DNA of 64,000 bases from an uncultured Hyphomicrobiales bacterium (GTDB lineage: Bacteria; Pseudomonadota; Alphaproteobacteria; Rhizobiales; Ancalomicrobiaceae): NCBI GenBank assembly GCA_903930435.1, contig CAIYYN010000049.1:124001-188000 (forward strand), written 5' to 3'. Every line of letters begins with the position of its first letter. Position 1 is the first letter of the stretch. Of this stretch, positions 1 through 9,303 are shown one piece after another. Under the pieces are notes generated by a model. That model was not told the origin of the DNA. It made no database searches and saw nothing but the letters and a program-made list of their open reading frames with translations. A program made the position numbers and the translations under genes.

Positions 1-2
1 TT

Positions 3-1445
3 GCCGAGGCGCGCGAATCCGACCAGAACATACCCGGGTCACCCTCCCTCTCGGTGATGACCGATATTTCGAAGATCAAGCTGGCCGAACGAGAGCTTGA
101 AAAGCTGGTTGCAACCGATTCCGTCACCGGGCTCTTCAATCGTCGCGGTTTCTTGAACGAGGTCGAAAAAGCTATTCATTTCGGCGGAAAGGCAACGATC
201 GCTTTCGTTGACCTGGATCGGTTCAAGCGCATCAACGATACCTATGGTCATCCCGCCGGTGACCGATTGTTGATGGCCATTTCAGCGCGCCTGAAGACAC
301 TTGTTTCGAACGGGGGCTTCGCTGGCAGGCTCGGGGGGGATGAGTTCGCGCTCTACATCCCGGATATCAGCGATGATGATCAATCGGAGATGCTCGCCAA
401 GGCGACGCTGGAAGCGCTACGCCAACCTGTCAGCCTGGGGACCGCAATCATCGAGCCGTCGGGCAGCGTTGGATTTGCCCGGTTCCCGAATGATGGTGAA
501 AATTCAGCTGAACTCATCATTGCCGCGGATTTGGCGCTCTATCGAGCCAAGCACAGCGGGCGCGATCGCGTGGAACGCTTCGACGAGCGCCTCAGACTTG
601 AGCTGGCCGAACGGCGCGAACAGGAAAACGATATTCGCGAAGCGCTCGCAAATGATTGGTTCATCATGCATTTGCAGCCCATCGTTCGGTTGCACGATGG
701 CAAGATCGTCGGAGGCGAAGCGTTGGCCCGCCTCAATCATCCGGGCAAGGGCCTCCTATCGCCCGCCCGCTTCATCAAGGCTGCCGAAGAAAATGGATCG
801 ATTGATGCAATCGGCCGCATCATGCTGCGCCGGGCCATCAGCGTCATTCCGCAACTGATCGAAGTCACCGGTAATCCGGAATTCTATTTGTCAATCAATC
901 TGTCTGGTGGTCAGGTCCGCGATGATCTGCCGAATTTCATCCAGGACTTGATGGCTGAATTCGGCGTCAAATCATCAAACGTGGTTCTGGAGATCATCGA
1001 AACGGCTCTTTTCGATGATACGGAAAAAGCCAATGAGATCCTGACCGCATTGTCTCGCCTGGGCGTCAGGTTTGCGCTCGATGATTTCGGCACCGGCTTC
1101 TCGTCGCTCAACTATGTTCAGCAATTCCCCGTCAGCATGATCAAGATCGACCGAAGCTACACGCGTTGTCTGCGGGGGACCTCTGAAGACGATCGCCGGA
1201 TCGCTGCCCTCGTCAGGACCTGTGTCACGCTGGGCAACGAACTTGGCCTGCCGATTGTCGCGGAAGGAATCGAGCTCATCGAAGAACTCGAAGGAACGCA
1301 GGCGCTTGGTGTTGAATTGGGGCAGGGATATCTATTCTCCCCACCCCTCAAGGTGGCCTCGTTCGTCGAACTGGTCACAGTCTCGGCCGGAAGCGGAGCG
1401 CCGCGAGCTTACAAAGTGCCCGAACCAAGGCAGATTACGAACTGA
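3..1445 (+). CDS. GGDEF-EAL cyclic-di-GMP turnover protein, 5' end cut off by the window
   Basis: Makes and/or breaks cyclic di-GMP. The frame is open to the first base of the window, and the residues before the GGDEF domain (ending SVMTDISKIK) look like the end of a PAS/PAC domain, so the true start and probably a PAS sensor lie upstream; an internal GTG at 54 is unlikely to be the start. Counting from base 54, an intact GGDEF signature is at residues 94-98 and an EAL signature at 222-224. Other EAL-domain catalytic positions look intact: SINLS, the glutamate of EIIET, DDFGTG near 343, IKID, and the E of VAEGIE. Both domains therefore look catalytically competent. No RxxD inhibitory site precedes GGDEF at the usual spacing. 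The next gene is convergent, 65 bases downstream. Family assignment is firm; direction of net activity cannot be told. Confidence 0.93.
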   Translation, partial: AEARESDQNIPGSPSLSVMTDISKIKLAERELEKLVATDSVTGLFNRRGFLNEVEKAIHFGGKATIAFVDLDRFKRINDTYGHPAGDRLLMAISARLKTLVSNGGFAGRLGGDEFALYIPDISDDDQSEMLAKATLEALRQPVSLGTAIIEPSGSVGFARFPNDGENSAELIIAADLALYRAKHSGRDRVERFDERLRLELAERREQENDIREALANDWFIMHLQPIVRLHDGKIVGGEALARLNHPGKGLLSPARFIKAAEENGSIDAIGRIMLRRAISVIPQLIEVTGNPEFYLSINLSGGQVRDDLPNFIQDLMAEFGVKSSNVVLEIIETALFDDTEKANEILTALSRLGVRFALDDFGTGFSSLNYVQQFPVSMIKIDRSYTRCLRGTSEDDRRIAALVRTCVTLGNELGLPIVAEGIELIEELEGTQALGVELGQGYLFSPPLKVASFVELVTVSAGSGAPRAYKVPEPRQITN

Positions 1446-1510
1446 TTTCGATCGATGGGGCAGGATTTGAGTGTCGCTGCTACCCGATGCTGCAGGACCA
1501 TCCCCTGATT

Positions 1511-2452
1511 TCAATCATAAAATGGCTCGACCAGCGTGCGTCGACCAAGCATGAAGGCATCGGCGACAAGCCTGAATGGCCCGTCATCGACAAGAGACGC
1601 ACGCGAGGCAATCAAATCGGCAAAGCGCGCGTACATGGCGGGGTATTCGGCAGGCGCCGCATCGATGACAGACGTTCCGTTGATGGCCAGCTTGGTCCCG
1701 CCTGACGACAGCAGCAGGCTGCGACCATCAAATGTTTCGATGTCGATATCCCACGATTGCGGGCCAGTCTGACGGAAATCAAAAACCGCGCTCATTTCTT
1801 CACCCGGTTCGCCCGCCGCGCTGGCAAACGAAAGTTCAGCCGCAATCGGTGAATCGCAATTCGACGGGAAGGCAAGGTTTGCAGCCGTCACGAACAAGGG
1901 CTGTGGCAGGATCCGTGTGATAATGGAAAGTGCATTTATGCCGGGATCAAAAACCCCGAATCCGCCGGCGCGCCAGATCCATGTCTGGCCCGGATGCCAG
2001 TGACGAACGTCCTCTTTCCACGTGATTTTGAGACGCTTGATGGCACTGTTGGCAAGCTCTGCTACTGCGGCATCGACTGCTTTGTTGTATTGTGAATGCC
2101 AGGCAGTGAACAGGGTAACGCCTGCCGAACGGGCAGCATGCGACAGGTCAACCAGAGCACTCAGCGAGGCTGCCGGAGGCTTCTCGATCAGCACGTGCTT
2201 GCCCGCTGCGATTGCCTGCCTGGCGATGCGATGCCGCACCTGAGGTGGCGTACAGATGGCGACGGCCTCAATATCGGCGTTGGCGAGGAGGTCGTGGTAA
2301 TCGGTCAATGTATGAGCGACGCCATCAACCGGAACCGGAACCAGATTGGCTGTTGCGTGCAGATCCCAGTCGGCGCTTGCCCGGATCGCCGGAATATGTT
2401 GATCGACAGCGATTTTCCCGACACCGATGATGCCAATTTTCCGCTGAGCCAT
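1511..2452 (-). CDS. Gfo/Idh/MocA-family sugar 1-dehydrogenase (D-galactose/L-arabinose type)
   Basis: Predicted NAD(P)-dependent aldose 1-dehydrogenase that oxidises D-galactose or L-arabinose to the lactone, the first step of non-phosphorylating pentose/hexose catabolism. The 313-residue protein opens with a Rossmann motif (GIIGVGKIA, about residues 7-15). It has the family EKPP signature near residue 92 and a WKEDVRHWHPGQ segment near 145 followed by GGFGVFDPGIN, a block I associate with bacterial galactose/arabinose 1-dehydrogenases rather than with inositol dehydrogenases. Substrate choice is inferred from this resemblance only. It is a single minus-strand gene; no lactonase or dehydratase genes lie beside it in the window. 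The gene behind it on the same strand (the chemoreceptor) is separated by a strong terminator, so it probably has its own promoter. Confidence 0.82.
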   Translation of the reverse strand: MAQRKIGIIGVGKIAVDQHIPAIRASADWDLHATANLVPVPVDGVAHTLTDYHDLLANADIEAVAICTPPQVRHRIARQAIAAGKHVLIEKPPAASLSALVDLSHAARSAGVTLFTAWHSQYNKAVDAAVAELANSAIKRLKITWKEDVRHWHPGQTWIWRAGGFGVFDPGINALSIITRILPQPLFVTAANLAFPSNCDSPIAAELSFASAAGEPGEEMSAVFDFRQTGPQSWDIDIETFDGRSLLLSSGGTKLAINGTSVIDAAPAEYPAMYARFADLIASRASLVDDGPFRLVADAFMLGRRTLVEPFYD

Positions 2453-2541
2453 ATCGTTACCGTCCGCCCGTTCATGGTTTCAGTTCGTTGTTACGGGGTA
2501 GGTGACATGAATCGTTCGACGAAGAAAGCCCGCAAAAGCGG

Positions 2542-2577
2542 AAAATCCGTCAGCTTCCCAAGAAGCTGACGGATTTT
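2542..2577 (-). terminator. Strong hairpin terminator after the chemoreceptor gene
   Basis: A 16-bp perfect stem (2542-2557 with 2562-2577) closes a 4-base loop and is flanked by A/T runs on both sides, so it can work in either direction. It lies 32 bases past the stop of the minus-strand chemoreceptor gene. Confidence 0.85.
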
Positions 2578-2609
2578 CTGATGGCGTTCGGTGTTTCGCG
2601 TTCGCGGCC

Positions 2610-3881
2610 TTAGCGGCGCGACTGGCCGGTCGCAGAGAAACCGTGTACCTCATCGCTGAGCTTGTCGGCATGTTGTTTCAGGGCGTTGGTCTGTTCGGTC
2701 AGGCGACGCGCGCTTTGCTGATTGCTGCCGACCGTCGATCCGATTGTAACGATCGCATCGGCGAGTGCCTGTGCTTCCTGCAAGGTCCGATGAATCCCCG
2801 TGACAATAGCGGAGGTGGCTGCGCCCTGCTGGTTGACGGCGTCCGAGATCTCATGGCTGTCGCGGCTGATGCTGCCGATGATTTCGGAGATGCGACCAAT
2901 GGCCTGCACCGAAGAGCGCGATGCGGACTGCACATTGCCGATCTGATTCTGAATGTCTTCGGTGGCCTTGGCGGTCTGGTTAGCGAGCGCCTTGACTTCC
3001 GATGCGACCACCGCGAATCCGCGCCCGGCTTCTCCGGCACGCGCTGCTTCGATCGTCGCGTTCAGCGCCAACAGATTTGTTTGACCAGCAATGTTATTGA
3101 TGAGCTGGACGACGTCATCGATCTTGCCTGCGGCTTCAGACAGGGTCGAGACGATGCTGGAAACCTGTTCGGCCTCACGGACTGCGTCGGCTGTGATTCG
3201 CTCGTTGGCGGTCAGTCGGGTCGCAATGCTCGAAACGGTCGATGCGAGTTCCTCACCGGCAACCGCAATGGCTCGCGCATTTTCTGCGGCGCTCGTTGCA
3301 GTCTGGCTGGCTCTGGCCAATTCGCCATTGGCCTTGTCGGAGCCGGCTGCGACATTGCTGGTCTCAATCGCGAGAGCCTTTGATGCCTCGGCCAACTGAC
3401 GGGCGACAACGCCGACAGTCCCGTCGTGGGCTAGTGCCCGCGACGCGCTTTCCGTGCGAGTCTGATCTGCCAGTGAACCTGAAATGTCTTCAAACGTGAT
3501 CAGGCCGACGCGCTTTGTCGCATGGGGCGCCCGCACGGCAAGAAACCGGGTTGTGACTGTCGTGCCATCGGCGCGCTGCATGAGGCAGGTTCCACGGTCA
3601 TGACCCTTCGACATGCAACGGGAGACGAGGTCGGATGCAAAGGATGAGCGGTCAACGCTGCCGTCCTGGCGGGGGGCCAGGACATCCTGAAGCTTGCGCT
3701 CCATGAATTCCTTCTCGGAAGATGCGCCCAGCAGGCGGGCCAGGGCTGGATTGGCGAAAGCGACGGAACCGTCGACCAACAGGATCGTTGCATCAGGTGA
3801 GCCGAAAAGGGCCTGATGTTGCAGATTGGCGACGTCGGAAACTTCTGTTTGCGACGCTGCGACTTTGCGAGAAAAAAACAT
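2610..3881 (-). CDS. Cytoplasmic PAS-containing methyl-accepting chemotaxis protein
   Basis: Chemoreceptor that would signal to CheA/CheW. The 423-residue protein has no transmembrane segment. An N-terminal PAS domain (about residues 20-145, including a [13 protein letters not shown] stretch) is followed by a long helical signalling domain. The highly conserved receptor tip is visible: [20 protein letters not shown], then [14 protein letters not shown]. Sensing is therefore probably intracellular, for example redox or a small ligand bound by PAS; no ligand can be named. A good ribosome site (AAGGAG, 8 bases before ATG) supports the start at 3881. No CheW-binding C-terminal pentapeptide is obvious. 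No other chemotaxis genes are in the window. Confidence 0.92.
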   Translation of the reverse strand: MFFSRKVAASQTEVSDVANLQHQALFGSPDATILLVDGSVAFANPALARLLGASSEKEFMERKLQDVLAPRQDGSVDRSSFASDLVSRCMSKGHDRGTCLMQRADGTTVTTRFLAVRAPHATKRVGLITFEDISGSLADQTRTESASRALAHDGTVGVVARQLAEASKALAIETSNVAAGSDKANGELARASQTATSAAENARAIAVAGEELASTVSSIATRLTANERITADAVREAEQVSSIVSTLSEAAGKIDDVVQLINNIAGQTNLLALNATIEAARAGEAGRGFAVVASEVKALANQTAKATEDIQNQIGNVQSASRSSVQAIGRISEIIGSISRDSHEISDAVNQQGAATSAIVTGIHRTLQEAQALADAIVTIGSTVGSNQQSARRLTEQTNALKQHADKLSDEVHGFSATGQSRR

Positions 3882-4137
3882 TCAATCTGCTCCTTGGACC
3901 TTGGCAGATCGGAGCCTCGCCGATCTGATGGACGCGTTGATTGCCGGAATTTATTAAGGTTAATTTTAGAATATAATAGAAAATGAAGCGTTAACGGCAG
4001 CCTGCTCGTATGATCTAAAACAGGCGAACGTCATCACTGCGGACTTGCGGCACCTTGCTCGGAGTGTCAGACAAGACGCACCATTTTGCTTTCCAGGGGA
4101 CCGATAGCGTGCCCCGTTCAAGATCTGGAGCCAGGCA

Positions 4138-4710
4138 ATGCTCATCCTCATCCTCGGCCTTGTGATTTTCCTCGGGCTACATCTGTTGCCCGTGCAAGCA
4201 AGCCTCAAAGCGTCCCTCGTCGGAAAGCTCGGCGCTGGCGCTTACAAGGGACTGGTTTCACTCGGGGCATTCGTCGGGCTTGTCCTGATTGTCTGGGGCT
4301 ATGACCTGACCCGTGCCGCCGGAGCCCTTGTGATCTGGCAACCTCCGACAGGCATGCGTCATCTGACGCTTCTGCTCATGGTGCCGTTTTTCCCTCTGCT
4401 GATTGCGACCTATGTTCCAGGCAAGATCCGTGCGACCGTCAAGCATCCGATGCTGACAGCAGTCAAATTGTGGGCGTTCGCGCATTTGCTGGCGAATGGG
4501 ACATTACCTGACATGCTGATTTTCGGTAGCTTCCTGGCGTGGGGCGTGATCGACCGTATCTCTCTGAAGCGCCGCGGGGTTCAGCCACCGGCACCAGTGG
4601 CCTCCTTTACGAGCGGCGACTGGATCGCCATTGGCGTAGGGTTGCTTCTCTATGTCGTGACCATCGTGCGGCTCCATTTACTGCTCATCGGCGTTTCACC
4701 TCTGGGCTGA
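4138..4710 (+). CDS. NnrU family integral membrane protein
   Basis: The 190-residue protein is highly hydrophobic, with about five membrane segments (around residues 1-20, 38-57, 77-95, 105-130 and 162-185). Its layout, including the short YVPGKIRATVKHPML loop and the KLWAFAHLLANG segment, matches the NnrU family. NnrU was first linked to nitric-oxide/denitrification metabolism, and family members also occur near haem genes; its biochemical role is not settled. No denitrification genes are near it here, so its context gives no support for that role. GGAG lies 8 bases before the ATG. It is not close enough to the downstream gene (275 bases) to be an evident operon. Confidence 0.85.
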   Translation: MLILILGLVIFLGLHLLPVQASLKASLVGKLGAGAYKGLVSLGAFVGLVLIVWGYDLTRAAGALVIWQPPTGMRHLTLLLMVPFFPLLIATYVPGKIRATVKHPMLTAVKLWAFAHLLANGTLPDMLIFGSFLAWGVIDRISLKRRGVQPPAPVASFTSGDWIAIGVGLLLYVVTIVRLHLLLIGVSPLG

Positions 4711-4985
4711 TTGCCTTGGGTTTGCCATGAAGTCAGGCGAATAGGGACGCCGGTTGATTTATCAGGCCGATTTCAGGCGACCTGGCCTTCAATTCGTCGT
4801 CAGGGTTTGCGGCGCGGCGCGTGACCGGATATGGTGCGCGACCTTCAAGGGGTGCCGCAACGTGAACTTTGAGGCGGGAAAGAGCGTTTATCGGGAATTG
4901 GCGCGTCAAACAGCAGGGGTGAAAGCCCGTCGTTTGAACGACATGCCACGGTGGCGACAGGCAGTGTCATGACGGACAGGGACTA

Positions 4986-5711
4986 ATGTCAGATATTTTC
5001 AACGAGATTGATGAAGAGCTGCGCGGCGATCAGTTGCGCCGTCTTTGGTCCCGATACAGTGGCTTGATTCTTCTGGTCGCAGTTCTGATCGTGGTCGGGG
5101 TCGCGGGATGGCGCGGTTGGGAATATTGGGCCGAACAAAAGGCGCGTGCCGAGGGCGACCGCTATCTGAGCGCGATCGAACTATCCAGCAAGGGTGATTA
5201 TGCGGCTGCCGAGACGGCGCTGCACCAGATCGAAGGCAGCGGCGGCGTTGGATATCGAACCTTGGCAAGAGTGCGGGCAGCGGACGAAAAAAGCCTTTCA
5301 GGTGATCAGGCCGGGGCTTTGGTGGCCTTTGACGCCATCGCGTCAGACAATTCGGTTCCAGCCGCCTTCAAGGGACTGGCCGGTATAAGGGCTGCCTATC
5401 TGGCACTGGATCTGGAGGATCGGTCCAAGCTCGAAGCGCGTTTGAAGCCGATGCTCGAGGCAGCTAACCCGTGGCACCACGAAGCCCGCGAGATCCTGGC
5501 AGTTGCAGCCTGGAAGGACGGTGATCTGGCAAAGGCGAAAGCGGTTATCGATCAGATTGAGACGGATGCGACGACCCCTGCTGATCTCACCAATCGAACC
5601 ACGATCCTGTCGGCTGTGATTGCGGCGGCCAAGAAGCCAGACAGTCCGGCTCCCGCCGCAGCGGCACCTGCTCCGACGACTTCATCCGCACCTGCAGCAA
5701 AGGTTGAGTGA
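4986..5711 (+). CDS. Membrane-anchored tetratricopeptide protein (YfgM-like)
   Basis: The 241-residue protein starts with a short cytoplasmic segment (MSDIFNEIDEELRGDQLRRL), one transmembrane helix at about residues 26-45, then a periplasmic alpha-helical repeat domain and an Ala/Pro-rich tail. This is the arrangement of YfgM/TPR_21 proteins, which in E. coli associate with the SecYEG translocon and periplasmic chaperones; that function is carried over by family only. Its stop codon overlaps the next start (TGATG), so it is translationally coupled to bamB. The order TPR gene-bamB-der is a recurrent alphaproteobacterial arrangement and supports a role in outer-membrane protein traffic. Confidence 0.85.
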   Translation: MSDIFNEIDEELRGDQLRRLWSRYSGLILLVAVLIVVGVAGWRGWEYWAEQKARAEGDRYLSAIELSSKGDYAAAETALHQIEGSGGVGYRTLARVRAADEKSLSGDQAGALVAFDAIASDNSVPAAFKGLAGIRAAYLALDLEDRSKLEARLKPMLEAANPWHHEAREILAVAAWKDGDLAKAKAVIDQIETDATTPADLTNRTTILSAVIAAAKKPDSPAPAAAAPAPTTSSAPAAKVE

Positions 5712-7102
5712 TGTTCTTCAGCCCGTTTCATCACTTTGATAAACATCGTGTCCTTGCGCGCAGCGCTGCAGGTCTGCTTGTGTTGCTGTGCCTTTCGGCA
5801 TGCGCATCATCGGACGATATTGCCGATGCGGTCGCCTCGATCAATCCTTTCGGGGATTCGAAGAAGAAATTACCCGGCGAACGGAATCCGGTCCTGGCGG
5901 ATCAAAGCGGCTCTGTGCAGATCGCCAAGGGCAAGTCCGTTGTTGTCCCGCCTGCCAAACCTGTCCCAGCCTGGGGGCAGGCGGCTGGCCCGGTCAGCAA
6001 CAATCCGGGCAACAGCGCGTTGTCTGGCACGTCGGGCGAGCGGATCTGGTCCGCGTCAGCGGCTGATCCGGGGCCATCTGATTTTGGACGCGACCCTGTC
6101 CGTGTGTTCGCACGGCCTGTGGGGGCTGATGGCCGGATCTATACCTATGATCCCAACGGCAATGTATCTGCAGTCAGTTCAGATGGCGGTGGCCGGCTTT
6201 GGAAAGCCAGCCTCAAACCCTCAGACGTCGGCTCGCTCACAACGGGTGGCGGTATCGCGGTTTCCGGCAATGTCGTCTATGCGAATACCGGCTACGGTGT
6301 CGTGGCGGCGTTGGATGCCGGCAGTGGCAATGTGATCTGGTCACAAAAACAGGATCATCCGGGGCGTGGGGCACCGACGGTCGCAGACGGCAAGGTCTTT
6401 CTCGTCAACGAAGGCAACGTCCTGGTTTGTCTGAATGCAGCTGACGGCAAGGAACTCTGGGACTTCACTGGCGTGCCGGAAACCGGCGGCGTGGTCGGCT
6501 CGTCGAATCCGGCGGTCGCAAATGGCATTGTCGTTGTTCCGTTTTCATCGGGCGAACTTGTCGCAGTCGATATAAAGACGGGAGGCGGACTCTGGACCGA
6601 GCAGATGGCGCGTGGCAGCCGGAATTATGCGGTGACCGGGTTGTCTGATATCACGGGTAGCCCGGTAATCGAGGACGGCGTTGTCTACGCCAGCGGCATC
6701 GGCAACCGCACTGCTGCGCTGAACCTGAAGACCGGAGCGAAGATCTGGGATGCCGCGATCGGCTCAGCGCACACGCCTGCCGTAGCTGGAAATGCCGTTT
6801 TCGTGATCGATCTCGACGATAATCTCTTTGCGATTGACCGCAAGAATGGTGACATCATCTGGACAGCAAAAATGCCGGTGGTGCGCGCCAAGAAGCGTGC
6901 GACCCATTGGGCAGGGCCGGTCATGGCCGGTGGCGTGCTCTGGCTCGTATCCAATGAAGGCGGATTGCTCGGCGTGAATCCCCAGACCGGTGAAGTTGCA
7001 GTCAACAAATCGGGAAGCGATCCCATGATGTCTGCGCCAATTGTGGTCGATGGCAAGCTTGTCACGCTGTCCGCAACCGGCAAACTTAGCGCCTATGATT
7101 GA
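5711..7102 (+). CDS. bamB: BamB-like outer-membrane assembly lipoprotein (PQQ-type beta-propeller)
   Basis: Part of the BAM complex that inserts beta-barrel proteins into the outer membrane. The 463-residue product has a lipoprotein signal with lipobox LSAC, giving acylated Cys31, a low-complexity linker, then repeated PQQ-like blades with signatures such as [44 protein letters not shown] and [12 protein letters not shown] chose the ATG at 5711 because it overlaps the preceding stop by one base (TGATG); a GTG directly before it is also in frame. The gene runs almost into der. The match to BamB is by blade architecture and context. Confidence 0.9.
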   Translation: MFFSPFHHFDKHRVLARSAAGLLVLLCLSACASSDDIADAVASINPFGDSKKKLPGERNPVLADQSGSVQIAKGKSVVVPPAKPVPAWGQAAGPVSNNPGNSALSGTSGERIWSASAADPGPSDFGRDPVRVFARPVGADGRIYTYDPNGNVSAVSSDGGGRLWKASLKPSDVGSLTTGGGIAVSGNVVYANTGYGVVAALDAGSGNVIWSQKQDHPGRGAPTVADGKVFLVNEGNVLVCLNAADGKELWDFTGVPETGGVVGSSNPAVANGIVVVPFSSGELVAVDIKTGGGLWTEQMARGSRNYAVTGLSDITGSPVIEDGVVYASGIGNRTAALNLKTGAKIWDAAIGSAHTPAVAGNAVFVIDLDDNLFAIDRKNGDIIWTAKMPVVRAKKRATHWAGPVMAGGVLWLVSNEGGLLGVNPQTGEVAVNKSGSDPMMSAPIVVDGKLVTLSATGKLSAYD

Positions 7103-7110
7103 AAGTTGAT

Positions 7111-8529
7111 ATGCTCGCAACTGTTGCCATTGTTGGCCGGCCGAATGTCGGAAAATCGACCCTTTTCAACCGGCTGGTTGGCAAGAAACTCGCCCTTGTG
7201 GATGATACGCCCGGCGTCACGCGTGACCGCCGCGAGGGCGAGGCAAAGCTTGGCGATCTCGCGTTTACCGTCGTCGATACAGCCGGTCTTGAGGAAGCAG
7301 ACGATGACAGCCTCACCGGTCGCATGCGGGGACAGACCGAAGAGGCGATTCGAACCGCCGAGATCGTTCTGTTTGTGATTGATGCTCGGTCGGGCCCGAT
7401 ACCGGCAGATTCTCATTTTGCCGAGATCGTCCGGCGGTCCGGCAAGCCGGTCATCCTGCTTGCCAACAAGGCCGAAGGCAGGCTGGGGGCCGAGGGAGCC
7501 TGGGAGGCCTATTCCCTCGGGTTTGGTGATCCGGTACCGATTTCCGCTGAGCATGGCGAAGGCATGGCGGATCTCTACGAAGCGCTGAGGCCGACGATTG
7601 ACGCATTTGACGAGGCGCAGGCTGCCGCGGCGAGCGAGGCGCTGTCCGATGACGATGGCGACGGGGCCGACGAGTCCGGTGATGATGAAACGTCCTCGCG
7701 GATGCTGCGGATTGCTGTCGTCGGGCGTCCAAATGCTGGCAAGTCCACACTGATCAATCGGTTGATCGACGAAGAGCGGCTTCTGGTCGGGCCGGAAGCG
7801 GGCATCACGCGGGACTCCATTTCAGTCGATTGGGAGTGGCGTGGCCGGTCGATCAAATTGTTTGATACGGCCGGCATGCGGCGCAAATCGCGTGTCCAGG
7901 AAAAGCTCGAAAAGCTGTCGGTCGCCGATTCCCTGCGCGCTATCCGGTTCGCCGAAGTGGTCGTGCTGCTGCTCGATGCCACCATCCCCTTCGAAAAGCA
8001 GGATCTGCATATAGCCGATCTGATCGAGCGTGAAGGCCGGGCGATTGTCATCGGGTTGAACAAGTGGGACATGGTCGAGGATCGGAACAAGGTCTGGGCC
8101 GACCTGCGCGAGACCTGCGACCGTCTGCTGCCACAAATTCGTGGCGTGCCGCTGGTCCGCATGTCCGGCCTCATGGGCGATGGCCTCGACAAGCTGCTGG
8201 AAGCGGCAATCGATGTGCACAAGCTCTGGAACCGACGGGTTTCGACAGCGCAACTCAACAAATGGCTGATGGGTGTCACCGAACGGCACCCGCCGCCGGC
8301 CGTCAGTGGTCGCCGGATCAAGATCCGTTACGCCACGCAGGCAAAGACCCGCCCGCCACATTTCATCGTCTTCTGTTCGCGCCCGGATGCCGTGCCGGAG
8401 AGCTATATCCGGTATCTCGTCAACGATATCCGCGAGCGATTCGACCTGAAAGGCATTCCGATCCGACTGTCTCTGCGCGGTGGCAGTGAAAATCCGTTCC
8501 ACGACAAGGATGCGCGCAATACGCATTGA
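7111..8529 (+). CDS. der: Ribosome-assembly GTPase Der (EngA)
   Basis: Essential GTPase with two tandem G domains acting in 50S subunit maturation. The first P-loop (GRPNVGKST) lies within the first 20 residues with DTAG downstream; the second (GRPNAGKST) is near residue 205, followed by DTAGMRRK and NKWDM. The C-terminal KH-like domain ends the protein (about residues 365-472). The two G domains are joined by an acidic linker rich in Asp/Glu. I chose ATG 7111 (GAAAG 5 bases upstream); a TTG at 7099 overlapping the bamB stop is a possible alternative. At 472 residues it is of normal length. A terminator hairpin directly follows. Confidence 0.97.
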   Translation: MLATVAIVGRPNVGKSTLFNRLVGKKLALVDDTPGVTRDRREGEAKLGDLAFTVVDTAGLEEADDDSLTGRMRGQTEEAIRTAEIVLFVIDARSGPIPADSHFAEIVRRSGKPVILLANKAEGRLGAEGAWEAYSLGFGDPVPISAEHGEGMADLYEALRPTIDAFDEAQAAAASEALSDDDGDGADESGDDETSSRMLRIAVVGRPNAGKSTLINRLIDEERLLVGPEAGITRDSISVDWEWRGRSIKLFDTAGMRRKSRVQEKLEKLSVADSLRAIRFAEVVVLLLDATIPFEKQDLHIADLIEREGRAIVIGLNKWDMVEDRNKVWADLRETCDRLLPQIRGVPLVRMSGLMGDGLDKLLEAAIDVHKLWNRRVSTAQLNKWLMGVTERHPPPAVSGRRIKIRYATQAKTRPPHFIVFCSRPDAVPESYIRYLVNDIRERFDLKGIPIRLSLRGGSENPFHDKDARNTH

Positions 8530-8531
8530 GA

Positions 8532-8556
8532 AAAGCCGGACGCGTTGTCCGGCTTT
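8532..8556 (+). terminator. Hairpin terminator after der
   Basis: A 10-bp perfect GC-rich stem (8532-8541 with 8547-8556) with a 5-base loop, ending in TTT, begins 3 bases after the der stop. It lies in the 33-base convergent gap to the SDR gene and may serve both. Confidence 0.8.
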
Positions 8557-8562
8557 CAGGTC

Positions 8563-9303
8563 TCAATCTCGCCAGGTCCCGGTTGGAAAGTTGAAAGTCC
8601 GACCTGAGACCGTGAGATCCGGTGACAATAGCGGCAGAATGCTCGGAATAAGCGCCTCGGGTGTTGCGAGCGTCTCTGGATCTTCGCCCGGCATGGCGCG
8701 CGCGCGCATCGCGGTACGGATCGGGCCGGGATTGAAAAGATTCGCCTTCACCCCGGTGATTTCGGTTTCATGGGCATAGGTCGCGATCAAAGCTTCCAGA
8801 GCGGCTTTTGACACGGAATAGGGACCCCAGAAAGCGCGCCTCGACACCGCCGCTCCGGAACTGACGAACAGCGCACGCCCGGCCGCGCTTTGGCGCAGCA
8901 AGGGATCAAGCGACCGGATCAGGCGCCAGTTGGCGGTGACGTTGATCGCCATGACATCGTCCCAGGCTTTCTGTTCGACGTGGCCGAGAGGCGAAATCGG
9001 ACCGAGCACACCGGCGTTGCCGACGAGGATATCGAGACGACCCCAGCGCTCGTAAATCTGCGCACCCAGCCGGTCGATCCCATCGAAGTCCTTGAGATCA
9101 GCAACCACGAGCGTCGCCGATCCACCGGCTGACTTGATGTCGTCATCCAGTTCTTCCAGTCCGCCTACTGTGCGGGCAAGCGCAATCACATGCGCACCGG
9201 ACGCTGCGAGTGCCTTCGCGATCACGTAGCCAATACCGCGCGATGCGCCTGTCACGAGAGCCAGTTGCCCGGCCAGCGTGTTGGTTGTCGTTCGATCACT
9301 CAT
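8563..9303 (-). CDS. Short-chain dehydrogenase/reductase
   Basis: NAD(P)-dependent oxidoreductase of 246 residues. The cofactor motif TGASRGIG is at about residues 18-25, NAG near 93, a catalytic Ser in the FVSSGAA segment, and YSVSK (catalytic Tyr and Lys) near residue 163. The substrate cannot be told. Its ATG overlaps the purF stop by 4 bases (ATGA), so it is translationally coupled to purF. An SDR directly after purF is a recurrent rhizobial arrangement, but no purine role is established for it. Confidence 0.9.
   Translation of the reverse strand: MSDRTTTNTLAGQLALVTGASRGIGYVIAKALAASGAHVIALARTVGGLEELDDDIKSAGGSATLVVADLKDFDGIDRLGAQIYERWGRLDILVGNAGVLGPISPLGHVEQKAWDDVMAINVTANWRLIRSLDPLLRQSAAGRALFVSSGAAVSRRAFWGPYSVSKAALEALIATYAHETEITGVKANLFNPGPIRTAMRARAMPGEDPETLATPEALIPSILPLLSPDLTVSGRTFNFPTGTWRD

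Noticed and set aside
3950-3975. TTAAGGTTAA upstream of the chemoreceptor as a CtrA box
   Set aside because: Spacing between the TTAA halves is 2 bases rather than 7, so it does not meet the consensus.
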